Below, one piece after another: positions 33,895 through 43,539 of a DNA stretch of 64,000 nt. The notes below the pieces were generated by a model. That model had not been told where the DNA came from, searched no databases, and was given only the letters and a program-made list of their open reading frames with translations. Each line of letters opens with the position of its first letter. Positions within the stretch are counted from its first letter, which is position 1. The position numbers and the translations under genes are program-made. Origin of the DNA: Actinernus sp. WN-2022 (Eukaryota > Cnidaria > Anthozoa > Actiniaria > Actinernidae); contig JAOWCC010001589.1 in NCBI GenBank assembly GCA_030867875.1, positions 78,515,537 through 78,579,536 of the forward strand, in the 5' to 3' direction.

Positions 33895-34145
33895 GAGAAG
33901 GTTTCAATTGAGTGTCGAAAGTTTTCGGTGATTGCTTTGGTTTTGCGTTTACTTAGCTTTTCTACTTTTCTATTGGCTGTGAAAATGTTTTGTAATCAGT
34001 CAGCGAATCAAATTCCAGAGTAAAACCTTTTGGTCCGTTCGTGGTCCGTTTCTCCGGGGAAACCAATCGGTATTCACTTTAGTTCGTGATTGGTTCGTTG
34101 TAATTGCTTTGGTTTTGGTTAACTACAGTCAATTGAAACCTGCTC
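33895..34145. mobile_element. MITE (AGGTTTCAATTGA ends)
   Basis: GAGAAGGTTTCAATTGAGTG at the left and TCAATTGAAACCTGCTCT at the right are imperfect mirrors about 250 bp apart. A poly-C run (33811-33833) lies just outside. Confidence 0.55.
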
Positions 34146-36270
34146 TATCCTTCGGTGGGTGAGGCTGGTTATATGCCTCTAGCAACTACATATGCTAATT
34201 AGCCGAGGAAAACTCAAGTCAGTAACAGTGAGAATAAGAAAACTTGGCGTATTTACAATATAAAGGATTACTATAAATTTCATGTTCTATTCTTCTTTCT
34301 CGTTGGTTGATACTTATAACTTTAATAGAAAACCATATATCGAAAAATACATTTCATTTGATCACTGAACTAACTACAGTAACTATGGTTTAGTATTGAA
34401 AACTGATCATAGCGTATGTGGAGAAAGTTCTTAAATTTGCGATTGAAAGATCTTTTGTTTTCTCCCTTTTCGATTGGCTGTGATGATGGCTTCATAATGC
34501 CAAGTTGGGCCAATAGCATAACAAATACTACATTTTATGGGTGTAATTTGGACTGTAGACATCTCATACAGCCCTTTATAATTCAAGCAAAATCGTATGT
34601 GGGGATATGCTCATTGCCGCAACTTATTGTCTTTTGCTACAGTTCTTAGCTGAATCATTACTTAAAAAATATATTTCTATCAAGAGTGCATTGCGTTGTT
34701 ATTTATGTACATGTGGTTCCAGAAAATATCCATACCACCACCCCCTGGAGTTCATATTAGATGAACCGGAACCGGAAATTACTATCGCTTTTAGCAGAGC
34801 TCCTTAGAAGAAGCCTGCGTGCAGACGTTCTCTAAGGCCCGCGCGCGAAGGGCACCATAATCGAACACCTCTAGGATGAGTGCAAAAAATGGCTGACTCC
34901 GGTTTCCCTCGCGTCCGAACGCCGACTGATTTCCTTTGATTCTGTGTTTTAAACACAAGTATCGTGAAACCGGATATGATATGATCGATTGGTAGCCTGA
35001 ATTTCAGGCTAATCGATTGGGTCAAAGTTCCCGACTCGAGTTAAATTGCATTACCCCGAGTCGATTCATTCGATGAATAAGCTTTTAAACTAAACAGGGA
35101 TTGCGGGTAACTATCTACAACTCTCATAAATCATACAACGGGCACTGTATATTCAATCATTACTCGGGCCAGGCCTTCGGCTGGTTACTCGGGCCAGGTC
35201 TTCGGCTGGCTCGATCCTTTCTTTTTCCCACCGTACCAATCAGATTGCACTGTGCTGGTCACGTGGACAGTGGACAACATTTCCATGTTTTTCAAGATGG
35301 CGGCGAGTGGGAGTTTTGACTTATATCAGCTGTTTTTTGTGTAAACCAAAGGTTCCTTCAAGTGCAATACCAATATTTTTGTATTTTCTAAAGCTGAGGT
35401 GTTTCACGGGCTTTGGACGGGAATTTATCACATATTATTTGACATGCTTTAAGATACACTCGTGTGTCGTGAGACGTGACAGTCTGCTCTGCGATCAACA
35501 CTGTCACTGACTATATATAAAGACAACAGCTTGTAAATGTAAGTAGCCGCTGATCTGAACATGATAACCTTTATACCAATTGACTGTCGTTGTGTTGTTA
35601 TTTATTGTTATTAACCTCTCGAAAGTGTAGTAGAAATGACCCGATTTCTCAGTTCTCTGACTGACAGGGGCCTTTTAAAAGAATTACAGTCGTTTCGCCC
35701 CCCCCCCATGCACATGTATTTAAATGTTTATAAATTAGCCAATCAGAGCGCGCAAAAAGTGATATTCACTGGTGTGGTATATACTAATAAATAATAACCC
35801 ACTGATATTTTCTTTCTTGGACGTATCACCATTATCTCCTCCTCTTACCGTGAAAACGCAGAAAAATACACAGAAGAGAGCAATTGAAATAAGCGTGTTA
35901 CGATACATCGCGAAGTAAAAAATGGCTTCTCAAATGTTTGTTCTGTGGAAAGCCGCTAACCTGTCAATCATTCCAAATAAGGAAACTTTTTAAGTGTTTC
36001 TTGGCCTGTAGTAAAATCAAGTTTTTATTGACTCACAAACTGAGTCTTATTTTAGAACTAATATGTACTTGCAATGCTCCTACTCCAAGCTGTAAACAGT
36101 ACTAAACATTGCTTATTTGGAACGAGATATTAGCGAATTTCTTCAGAATCACGTGACCGATGACGTCATATTCTTGTTGTTTTTGTTTGTGCTGTTTGTC
36201 TTCTTTTCAAAAAAGTATAAAATTGTTTTTGCCTATTCCGGAATTCTACCCTCCAATCCAAGTCCGTTCC
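34146..36270. other. Intergenic, no gene supported
   Basis: It shows only a 27-bp-spaced short duplication (TACTCGGGCCAGG.CTTCGGC at 35160 and 35187) and an AAGATGGCGGCGAG site at 35295 that opens only 15 codons. Two ATGGC starts (34872, 35297) lead to short frames without splice support. Confidence 0.4.
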
Positions 36271-36289
36271 TAAAATTATTTCGGGATCA

Positions 36290-36366
36290 TCTCAGCTCAG
36301 GGACTTGATGGGAGTCATTTCGGGTTGGGGATCATTGGGGATCATTTGGGGCACGGGATCATTTCG
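36290..36366. repeat. Cluster of GGGATCATTT motifs, probable end of a second element
   Basis: Repeated (G)GGATCATTT/GGGATCATCT motifs, with GGGTTGGGGATCATTGGGG, resemble the right terminal array of the 26437-28102 element. The partner end was not found. Confidence 0.5.
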
Positions 36367-36397
36367 GGTCTGTACAGACCATGGTAAATTAAAGGCT

Positions 36398-36452
36398 GGA
36401 TCACGTGATCAAATACTCCCAGATTTTGGGAGTATTTTGTCACGTGATTTAG
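36398..36452. repeat. Hairpin centred on ACTCCCAGATTTTGGGAGT
   Basis: TCACGTGATCAAATACTCCC and its near mirror GGGAGTATTTTGTCACGTGA form ~20-bp arms around a 7-base loop. It contains two CACGTG E-box cores. Confidence 0.7.
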
Positions 36453-36730
36453 CGATCTAAGATGGCGGCCAAGCTAAATATGGGAATAGTTCAGGACGTG
36501 TACAAACCATAGGTATCCCAATCCGGAGTGAGCGAGAATTCCACGCGGCGAACGATGCAGTGAAAACAGGTCTACTAAATGGCTCGAAATGGAGTTTACT
36601 TGGATAAAGAACCAGTGGAAAGGTATCACAAAGCTACCAGGATGTATCTAAGCTAGAAGAGAATCCTAAAAAGCCGTTCATTTTCCGTTAGCGTTGAAGC
36701 GAAGCGATCGATTGCACATGTTCAGGGTTA

Positions 36731-37969
36731 ACCACAGGCAGCCCAGACTCGACATATATTTCCCGCCTTTTGGGTTACCTGTGGTATGTTTCATAAGCGA
36801 TCTATGGAAGAGTTTACATAATTGCTCCTTGTGAATTCTCTTTTCCGATTCCTACGAAATAAATCTTCAATAATAAAAGATTGATACTTAATGGAGTTTT
36901 GTGAGTGGTTTTGGGGTGATTTGGGGACTTCTAAAGCAGTTTATTAGGCCTCGAGGTTTTGACCGTTGGCCGCGTGTCTTGCAGCTTCGAGGCGCTTTTC
37001 ATCGATGTCACCTCACTCGCCGCCAAAATTCGACAAGAAATTCAAATCGATTTCGCCTCTGCTTTCGGCACACAAATCCAGACATGTGTAAGCATTTCTC
37101 ATCCACGTTTCAGGCCAAACGACGTGAAAACGGCCTGGAAAATACATTCCGAATTCAAAATATTTCTCTCGGTATGTGATCTGCAGATTGATCGGTCCAC
37201 AAATCAGCGGTAGACATCGCAGGCGGTGCTTTCAAGATGCGTAGGCATGGCAACTGCATCTTGAAAGCACCGCATAAATACAGCAAGTGATAAATATCAC
37301 GTACAAATAATGCTACTTTTGTTTATAATATATATATGACCTAAGAAATATACTGAAAAAGACAATGACATGTTCTCATGAGTAGAGTTGGTTTCCTTTG
37401 AGTTTGAGCTCATGCGTGGGCATGGCAACTACATCTTGAAAGCACCGCCTGCGATGTCTACCGCTGATTTGTGGACCGATCAATCTGCAGATCACATACC
37501 GAGAGAAATATTTTGAATTCGGAATTTATTTTCCAGGCCGTTTTCACGTCGTTTAGCCTGAAACGTGGATGAGAAGTGCTTACACATGTCTGGATTTGTG
37601 TGCCGAAAGCAGAGGCGAAATCGATTTGAATTTCTTGTCGAATTTTGGCGGCGAGTGAGGTGACATCGATGAAAAGCGCCTCGAAGCTGCATACCTTGTG
37701 TATATTTGTAGCTATGAGGTAGACACGCGGCCAACGGTCAAAACCTCGAGGCCTAATAAACTGCTTTAGAAGTCCCCAAATCACCCCAAAACCACTCACA
37801 AAACTTCATTAAGTATCAATCTTTTATTATTGAAGATTTATTTCGTAGGAATCGGAAAAGAGAATTCACAAGGAGCAATTATGTAAACTCTTCCATAGAT
37901 CGCTTATGAAACATACCACAGGTAACCCAAAAGGCGGGAAATATATGTCGAGTCTGGGCTGCCTGTGGT
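36731..37969. mobile_element. Palindromic TIR element, 1.24 kb, TTA target duplication
   Basis: The two ~510-540-bp arms (36731-37240 and 37431-37969) are near-perfect inverted copies around a ~190-bp centre. Ends are ACCACAGGCAGCCCAGAC and its mirror. TTA flanks both sides (36728-36730, 37970-37972), a duplication typical of PIF/Harbinger-type targets. The right arm has ~33 bp (TACCTCATAGC...GGTA) absent from the left. Both arms carry the same open frame (SGFGVIWGLLKQFIRPRGFD), of no recognised family. A second internal CCTGTGG occurs 50 bp from each tip. It shares its tip with the 43540-46424 unit. Confidence 0.88.
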
Positions 37970-38108
37970 TTAACGGCTTCTCCTGGCCACTGATGAACCT
38001 TACCAGAAAATTACCCAGTAATGCACTTCATATATTGCTCTATCTACACGTGCACAACGTGTTTTAAGGTTATTTAAAATCGTTTTATTGATAAAATTTG
38101 AGCAAAAG

Positions 38109-38245
38109 TAGTAGTATAGTCGGAGTCAAAATGATACCCGTTTTTGTTGCACAAGAAAAGTCAAAAAGTGAATTCAGAAATCCACTTTTGACTTTTCTTG
38201 TGCAACAAAAAACGGGTATCAGTTTTGACTCCGACTATACTACTA
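38109..38245. repeat. Hairpin with ~63-bp arms upstream of the polymerase
   Basis: The left arm starts TAGTAGTATAGTCGGAGTC and the right arm ends GACTCCGACTATACTACTA. The arms pair with only one or two mismatches/indels around an 11-base loop (AATTCAGAAAT). Terminal AG/CT is seen in Polinton termini, so it may be a terminus or a fused pair of termini of the adjacent element. Confidence 0.85.
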
Positions 38246-38285
38246 GGGTACTAAGGGTCATCCAAATTGTCACTAGTCATTCTTG

Positions 38286-38428
38286 CACCTAAAATCCAAA
38301 CTTGATAACCTATTAGAGATATGATTAGCATATAGTTATATCGACGTTCTTCGCCCCGCAACATCCTTACACCTAAAAATCCAAACTTGAGTATCTGTTA
38401 GAGACATCCTAACGTATAGTTATATCGA
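38286..38428 (+). promoter_or_regulatory. Two ~59-bp direct repeats before the polymerase start (probable promoter repeats)
   Basis: The unit CACCTAAAAATCCAAACTTG...TATAGTTATATCGA occurs at 38286-38344 and 38370-38428. The second ends 7 bp before the ATG. Placement suggests promoter or origin elements; that is an inference. Confidence 0.5.
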
Positions 38429-38435
38429 AGGGAGA

Positions 38436-41400
38436 ATGGCGAGACCGCGTAGTGAGCCACTTCCACGGAGTCTAGCTCGAGAGGCAGGTGCTATTCTCGA
38501 TGAGAGAGATGGAATGCTCGAGGGAGTGGAGATAGGCCGCCGTACTATTCGATGGCGCTTCTTCCAAGGTGTGGCAGGAGATTTGACCCCTAGGATCATG
38601 GAAAAGTTAGTTGCAAAGGTAACCACCAGCTTCTACCTGCGCTACAGCTACACCTATCGCATTCGCAATGTCAACGACGGACGTGTGATGCTATTCTCCA
38701 AGACTGTCCCAGGCTCTCCATGGGTGAACATCCTAGGAGATGCAGAAGAGTGGATCAATAGCAAGGAGACAGCTCGTTTGAATCCCGACAACATTAATCG
38801 ACCAAATACCCAATGGGCCTTTGTGCGTTGGATCTACGTGGATGTCAAAGTCGTGATCGATCGTCAGCTTCTGTTGGGAACAGGCCCACTGCCCCAATGG
38901 CTTCGCCAGAAAAAAGGAATGCTTGCCCTTGATCGATATGGTGACAACCTATGTCTTTGGCGTTGCCTTGCCGTATGCAAAGGAGCCCGTGCAGACAAGT
39001 GCAACACCTCGGCTCGAAAACTTGCCCAGGACTTCTATCGCCTGACAGCGCCCACACAAGACGTTCCCAGAACTTCCTTAGACCAGCTGGAGGAAGTCGA
39101 GTTACACTTTGGAATCGGTATTCGGGTGTACGAACCTACAGAGGATGGCGCTTGGCATCTGACGCGGCATGCAGCCCACTACAAGCGTACGATGACGATT
39201 GGGATATACGATGGACATGCCTTCTACATCAAGAACATCGACAAGATAGGCAGCATCTACGTATGCAACGATTGTAAGCAACGGTTCACAAAAGCCTCGA
39301 ACCTTCAACGCCACGCAGATCGTTGCAGTCGTGGCGAAACGAAGATTGTTTGCCCCGGAAAAGTAATCACAGTACCCCAGTCGGCATACGAAAAAGCCTT
39401 CTGGCCAGAGAGCACCGCCAGCAAAGTCGCTCTATGCTGGTTGAAACGCGAAGCCGAAAGGATTGGGCAACACATTCATCACGCAGCTTGTGGGCATGGT
39501 GGAGAGCATTGGATCGAAGGAGCGCCGGTCGACGGCTACGAACCTCTTTCGAAAACCATCTTCCAATTTCATGGATGCTATTTCCATGGCTGCCCGAAAT
39601 GCTTCCCTAGGGAAAGGAGGCTCTATCGCAAGACCTGCGAAAGAACGGAGAGTCTACGTGAGGCAGGTTATGTAGTAGTGGAGGCTTGGGGTTGCTCTAC
39701 AAAGAAGAAAAACAAGCCGGTTCCAACTCCAACGCAAACCGCCTATCCACATGCCATAGTTTACGATTTCGAAGCCTATCTCGATACAACGAAAGGAAGA
39801 CAACCAACGGACCGATTGACCATCGAAAACGTCCATGTCCCAATATCAGTATCAATTGCCGACACGTACGATCGAACGCCAACCCACCTCTGTCGACGCG
39901 AGCCAAAAGAACTTGTAGCCGCCTTTGTCGAAGAACTCCAACGAAGAGCGAAAGCAATCCGAGAAGTCGTTGCGGAACGGTTCTGCCCCAAGACACCTGA
40001 ATTCTCCTTTGACACCCTATCGAAGGCACAACGGATGAGAATCGACGAATGGATCAGCCAAGTTCCCGTACTGGGATTCAACTCTGGCAGGTATGACCTC
40101 AACCTGATCAGAAACTATTTCGTAGAATCTATTGCCGACACATGCGAGAAAGTCAGAGTAGCAAAGAAAGCCAACACCACTATGTTTCTCTTGACTCCCG
40201 ATTTCCGTTTCCTCGATGTGATGAACTACCTTGGACCTGGAACTTCCTACGAACGTTGGATCACTGCCTATGGATGCGAGTTGCAAAAGAGTTTCTTTCC
40301 ATATGAGTGGTTCGACTCTCCCGACAAGTTGGATCACGTTGGATTACCAGACTATCCAGAGTGGGGTTCGAAGTTGAAAAGAGAACACCTACTATCTAGG
40401 TCAGAGTTCGAAGACTGCAAGCGCACCTTTCTCGACAAGGGAATGGAGACCTTTGCAGACTGGCTACGATACTACAACAACCTAGACGTAGTTCCATTCC
40501 TAGAGGCACTCGAAAAGATGCGAGATTTCTATCACGAGAAGGGAGTAGACATGCTGAAAGACGCAGTGTCCATCCCAGGAGTCTCGCTACAGTTCCTGCT
40601 TCGAGGTAGTGTAGAAAGGGGAGCTGAGATGTACGCTCCAAGTAAGGAAGCCTACCACATGCTGAAAGGCGCTGTCGTGGGAGGTCCAAGCATAGTGTTC
40701 ACCAGACGCCACGAAGCAGGAGTGACTAAGATTCGTAGTCATCAGGGTGGAACCAAGGTGTGTCGCAAAGTTCTTGGATACGATGCCAACGCCCTATATC
40801 TTTCTACCATGGAATTCGAAATGCCTTGTGGAAAAGAAGAGGTTGTGCACTACGACGAGCCAGGTCTAGAAGCCGAAGGATTTGTCGAATGTCTACGAAA
40901 CGATGCGTGGTTTGGATATGCGGAGGTAGACATCGAGATACCAAAAGAATTGTGGAAGAAATTTGAGGAGATGCCCCCCTTCTTCTACAACAAGAAAATC
41001 CCCAAAGAAGCAATTCCTCCACAAATGTTGGCCTACCTTGAGAAGACGGGTAGAAAGCGCAGTGAGGAAACGAAGCTAGTTGGGAGTCTCTCTGGAAAGA
41101 AGTTGCTACTCTATGCTCCTCTTCTACTTTGGTATCTAGACCATGGCGCAGTGATCACTGCTGTCTACCGCACGATAGACTACGAACCCAAAGAAATCTT
41201 CGGATGGTTCGTGGACCAAGTCACCGAGGCGCGACGCATGGGAGACGTAGACAAAGGTGAGGCTTTGCTGGCAGATGTGTTCAAACTACTGGGAAACAGC
41301 GCCTATGGAAAGTTGCTCGAAGACTTGGGACGCCAAACAAATGTCACCTATACAAAAGACGAGAAGATTGTGGACAAAGCATTGCGAAGTGTTTGGTTCG

Positions 41401-42026
41401 AAGACCTGGAAGAGATTGGCGAGGCATACGAACTCGAGAGTAGGAAGGACCAGATCCGAATCAAACGCCCTTTCCAAGTAGGTATCGCTGTGTACCAGCT
41501 CGCAAAGCTGCGTATGCTTGAGTTCTACTACGACTTCCTCGATAAGTACATCGCCCGCGAGGACTTCGAGTACATACAGATGGACACAGACAGCGCCTAC
41601 ATTGCCATCTCTGGAAATAGCATCGATGAAGTCGTACGATCGGAACTGCGAGAGGATTTCGAAGCCAATAGGAAGGAATGGCTAGCTTGGGACAAGTGGA
41701 GCAGTCGTACCCCAGGACTCTTCAAACTCGAATTCGAAGGACAGCGCGCCATTGCCCTATGCTCGAAAGCCTACTACGTCGATACGGGTGGCAGCAAGAA
41801 GTATTCCGTCAAAGGTATTTCTAGGCGGCACAACGACATTTCGTGGGATCGATTCGAAGCAGCCCTCCAGGGTAGTATCGACATGGCGAAGAACCGAGGC
41901 TTCCGACTATTGCCAGAAGGTATGGCAACCTACGAACAACGGAAGCTTGGGCTATCGGCTTACTACGACAAAAGACACGTTCTTCCCGATGGAATCCACA
42001 CCGAGCCAATAGAGTACGCTGTCTAG
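38436..42026 (+). CDS. Protein-primed-type family B DNA polymerase (Polinton/Maverick PolB)
   Basis: An intact 1196-residue ORF. It would replicate the element's linear DNA. N-terminal part: an OTU-like segment (D170 in YGDNLCLWRCLA, H261 in DGHAFYI), a C2H2 finger (C277 on: CNDCKQRFTKASNLQRH), and a zinc/endonuclease-like stretch (FHGCYFHGCPKCF, then YVVVEAWGCS), all usual in Polinton PolB. Exonuclease: ExoI YDFEAY (D444, E446), ExoII FNSGRYDLN (N549-D554), ExoIII YYNNLD (D684). Polymerase: motif A YDANALYLS (D783), motif B KLLGNSAYGK (950-959), motif C DTDS (1050-1053). All catalytic acids are present. ATG follows the repeat-bearing leader closely. Its TAG stop overlaps the integrase stop (CTAG). 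It could equally be called adintovirus-like, but no virion genes are present. Confidence 0.95.
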   Translation: MARPRSEPLPRSLAREAGAILDERDGMLEGVEIGRRTIRWRFFQGVAGDLTPRIMEKLVAKVTTSFYLRYSYTYRIRNVNDGRVMLFSKTVPGSPWVNILGDAEEWINSKETARLNPDNINRPNTQWAFVRWIYVDVKVVIDRQLLLGTGPLPQWLRQKKGMLALDRYGDNLCLWRCLAVCKGARADKCNTSARKLAQDFYRLTAPTQDVPRTSLDQLEEVELHFGIGIRVYEPTEDGAWHLTRHAAHYKRTMTIGIYDGHAFYIKNIDKIGSIYVCNDCKQRFTKASNLQRHADRCSRGETKIVCPGKVITVPQSAYEKAFWPESTASKVALCWLKREAERIGQHIHHAACGHGGEHWIEGAPVDGYEPLSKTIFQFHGCYFHGCPKCFPRERRLYRKTCERTESLREAGYVVVEAWGCSTKKKNKPVPTPTQTAYPHAIVYDFEAYLDTTKGRQPTDRLTIENVHVPISVSIADTYDRTPTHLCRREPKELVAAFVEELQRRAKAIREVVAERFCPKTPEFSFDTLSKAQRMRIDEWISQVPVLGFNSGRYDLNLIRNYFVESIADTCEKVRVAKKANTTMFLLTPDFRFLDVMNYLGPGTSYERWITAYGCELQKSFFPYEWFDSPDKLDHVGLPDYPEWGSKLKREHLLSRSEFEDCKRTFLDKGMETFADWLRYYNNLDVVPFLEALEKMRDFYHEKGVDMLKDAVSIPGVSLQFLLRGSVERGAEMYAPSKEAYHMLKGAVVGGPSIVFTRRHEAGVTKIRSHQGGTKVCRKVLGYDANALYLSTMEFEMPCGKEEVVHYDEPGLEAEGFVECLRNDAWFGYAEVDIEIPKELWKKFEEMPPFFYNKKIPKEAIPPQMLAYLEKTGRKRSEETKLVGSLSGKKLLLYAPLLLWYLDHGAVITAVYRTIDYEPKEIFGWFVDQVTEARRMGDVDKGEALLADVFKLLGNSAYGKLLEDLGRQTNVTYTKDEKIVDKALRSVWFEDLEEIGEAYELESRKDQIRIKRPFQVGIAVYQLAKLRMLEFYYDFLDKYIAREDFEYIQMDTDSAYIAISGNSIDEVVRSELREDFEANRKEWLAWDKWSSRTPGLFKLEFEGQRAIALCSKAYYVDTGGSKKYSVKGISRRHNDISWDRFEAALQGSIDMAKNRGFRLLPEGMATYEQRKLGLSAYYDKRHVLPDGIHTEPIEYAV

Positions 42027-43075
42027 CGTCTGGGTACAAACAGAATTCCTTTTGGTGGTAGTTCTGTATCCCTAGGAACAACTTGTAGCTCTTCACGAAC
42101 GAATCCACGTTTGGGTGCGTCCTTCTCCCCTTCTCGCTTCGCAAGGTAGTACAGCACAGGCTGTCCCGAAGATACTACACTTCGCGAAATGGTGTATATC
42201 TGCAAACTCCACACAGGATCAGTAGCTCTACGTTTTTCACCCCCTTCCAATTCTCCTGGTGCATAGAGATATCGAACTAGAACGTCGAATGGTAGGCGCT
42301 CTTCTCTCAATCCAACAGTGCGCGAATACGTAGGAGTCTTCAGATCTACTTGCTGCGTCACTACAGAATTCGAAGGCTCCTTTCCTGTAAGTCGAGTCAC
42401 CTCACTGTTCATGGCTTTGATAACCATTGGTAAACGAACTACCCACTCTCTACTACGCGCATCCGATCCTTCCGAAGTAAGCACCATCTCTTGTGCATAT
42501 TGGTACCCAAACAATCTCTCAGCTAGAGTTCTATTTGCTCGTTCGACGAAGCCTTGCGCTCTATGATTACCAGCCTCACCTCGTTGAACTTTCGTACCAT
42601 GTAGTTCTAGCGTTTCAGACATACGTCCCATGAATTCTCTACCAGGATCTACTTGCAACGTCTTTGGCCATTCGAGTGGACTACGTTTGTAGATTCGTTC
42701 GAATGCCGCAGCAACTTCACCACTATCTTTAGACGCTAAAGGTTCGGCTTCTTTGTATCGAGAAGCTACGTCGATTACGACTAAAGCATACTTATATAGC
42801 TTTCGCCCACGTCCAGGTCGATCGTGTGGTAAGAATATCAAATCAGCTTGGTGGACTTCATTTGGTTTCGATACAGTCCAATGCGGTCGTGGAATGTGTT
42901 TTGGTGGTGGTAGATATATTTGCCACATAGATTGCTTTTCCAACCAACTCCTAGCTACGTCTTCTGATGCTTTCGCTGCTACCGATAGCTTGCCAATTGC
43001 AGAGTGACCTTTCCAATAGCCCATAGGACCATAGAAGATATTCGCAAGTTTAGAATCCATCATACATCTATACAT
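42023..43075 (-). CDS. Polinton-type retrovirus-like DDE integrase
   Basis: An intact ORF of 350 residues from the ATG at 43075. A longer 369-residue reading starts at 43132, but its first 19 codons cross a poly-A tract, so I prefer the internal start (MYRCMMDSKLANIFYGPMGY). The N-terminal part (GYWKGHSAIGKLSVAAKAS...WQIYLPPPK) is the helical region typical of Polinton integrases. The catalytic core shows HQADLIFLP, LQVDPGREFMG and QGFVERANRTLAERL, giving D, D and E (about 78, 143, 178) with ~35 spacing. It would catalyse insertion of the element. It is convergent with PolB, and the stop codons share the palindrome CTAG. It looks functional. Confidence 0.95.
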   Translation of the reverse strand: MYRCMMDSKLANIFYGPMGYWKGHSAIGKLSVAAKASEDVARSWLEKQSMWQIYLPPPKHIPRPHWTVSKPNEVHQADLIFLPHDRPGRGRKLYKYALVVIDVASRYKEAEPLASKDSGEVAAAFERIYKRSPLEWPKTLQVDPGREFMGRMSETLELHGTKVQRGEAGNHRAQGFVERANRTLAERLFGYQYAQEMVLTSEGSDARSREWVVRLPMVIKAMNSEVTRLTGKEPSNSVVTQQVDLKTPTYSRTVGLREERLPFDVLVRYLYAPGELEGGEKRRATDPVWSLQIYTISRSVVSSGQPVLYYLAKREGEKDAPKRGFVREELQVVPRDTELPPKGILFVPRR

Positions 43076-43230
43076 TCTAACCTTCAACAGATGAAAAAAA
43101 AAAAAAAGAAAAGAATAAGAACCAGGCCTCATTCCTTTCTTTTTCCTTTTTTTTTTTTTTCGTATTTTTTAGTAGTGACTTAAGTAGTAACTTAGTAGTA
43201 GCTTATAGTCCAGTCAATCTGTGGATTAAG

Positions 43231-43539
43231 TTCAAACTAATTGCAACAAAAGCTTTTTCAGCGAAATATGAAGCATCTAAATGACCTTTTTAACATATCA
43301 AAAGTTCCACAAGATTCCATGGTCGGAACACCTTGATATTCGGAATTATTTATTTTTGCTATTTTACCACAGGGTTCCCGCGTATCGCACTATAGAAAAA
43401 ACGCATAAATTGAACAATTTAAAGTTTTTTCTTCGTGTAACTAAACCTAGAGGCGCTGAATTCGCTTGGATTTCATTCGGGATACGATTAATGGCTACTA
43501 TTTAGATTTTTAGTAGATAATTTTACTATTGTAGACTAA
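43231..43539. other. AT-rich spacer between the PolB/integrase unit and the nuclease unit
   Basis: No gene seen; only AT-rich sequence with short TAGTAG/TAGTAGA motifs. Confidence 0.5.

Larger units (their letters stand above)
38109..43230. mobile_element. Miniature Polinton/Maverick-like element (PolB + integrase only)
   Basis: About 5.1 kb holding an intact PolB and an intact Polinton-type integrase in convergent orientation and nothing else; no capsid, protease or packaging ATPase genes. The coding part is visibly richer in G+C than the AT-rich flanks. The left limit is taken at the hairpin. The right limit is set near 43230, where TAGTAGTAGCTTATAGTCCA resembles the hairpin arm (TAGTAGTATAGTCGGA), a weak, degenerate terminal match. 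No target duplication was found, so the ends are provisional. Confidence 0.6.

Noticed and set aside
35276..35345. ATGGCGGCGAG start at 35297 as first exon of a gene
   Set aside because: Only 15 codons open, no clear donor, and the AAGATGGCGGC word recurs in repeat contexts in this window.
43076..43132. Extra 19 codons at the integrase N-terminus
   Set aside because: They are read through a poly-A tract and low-complexity sequence; the conserved integrase start begins with the ATG at 43075.
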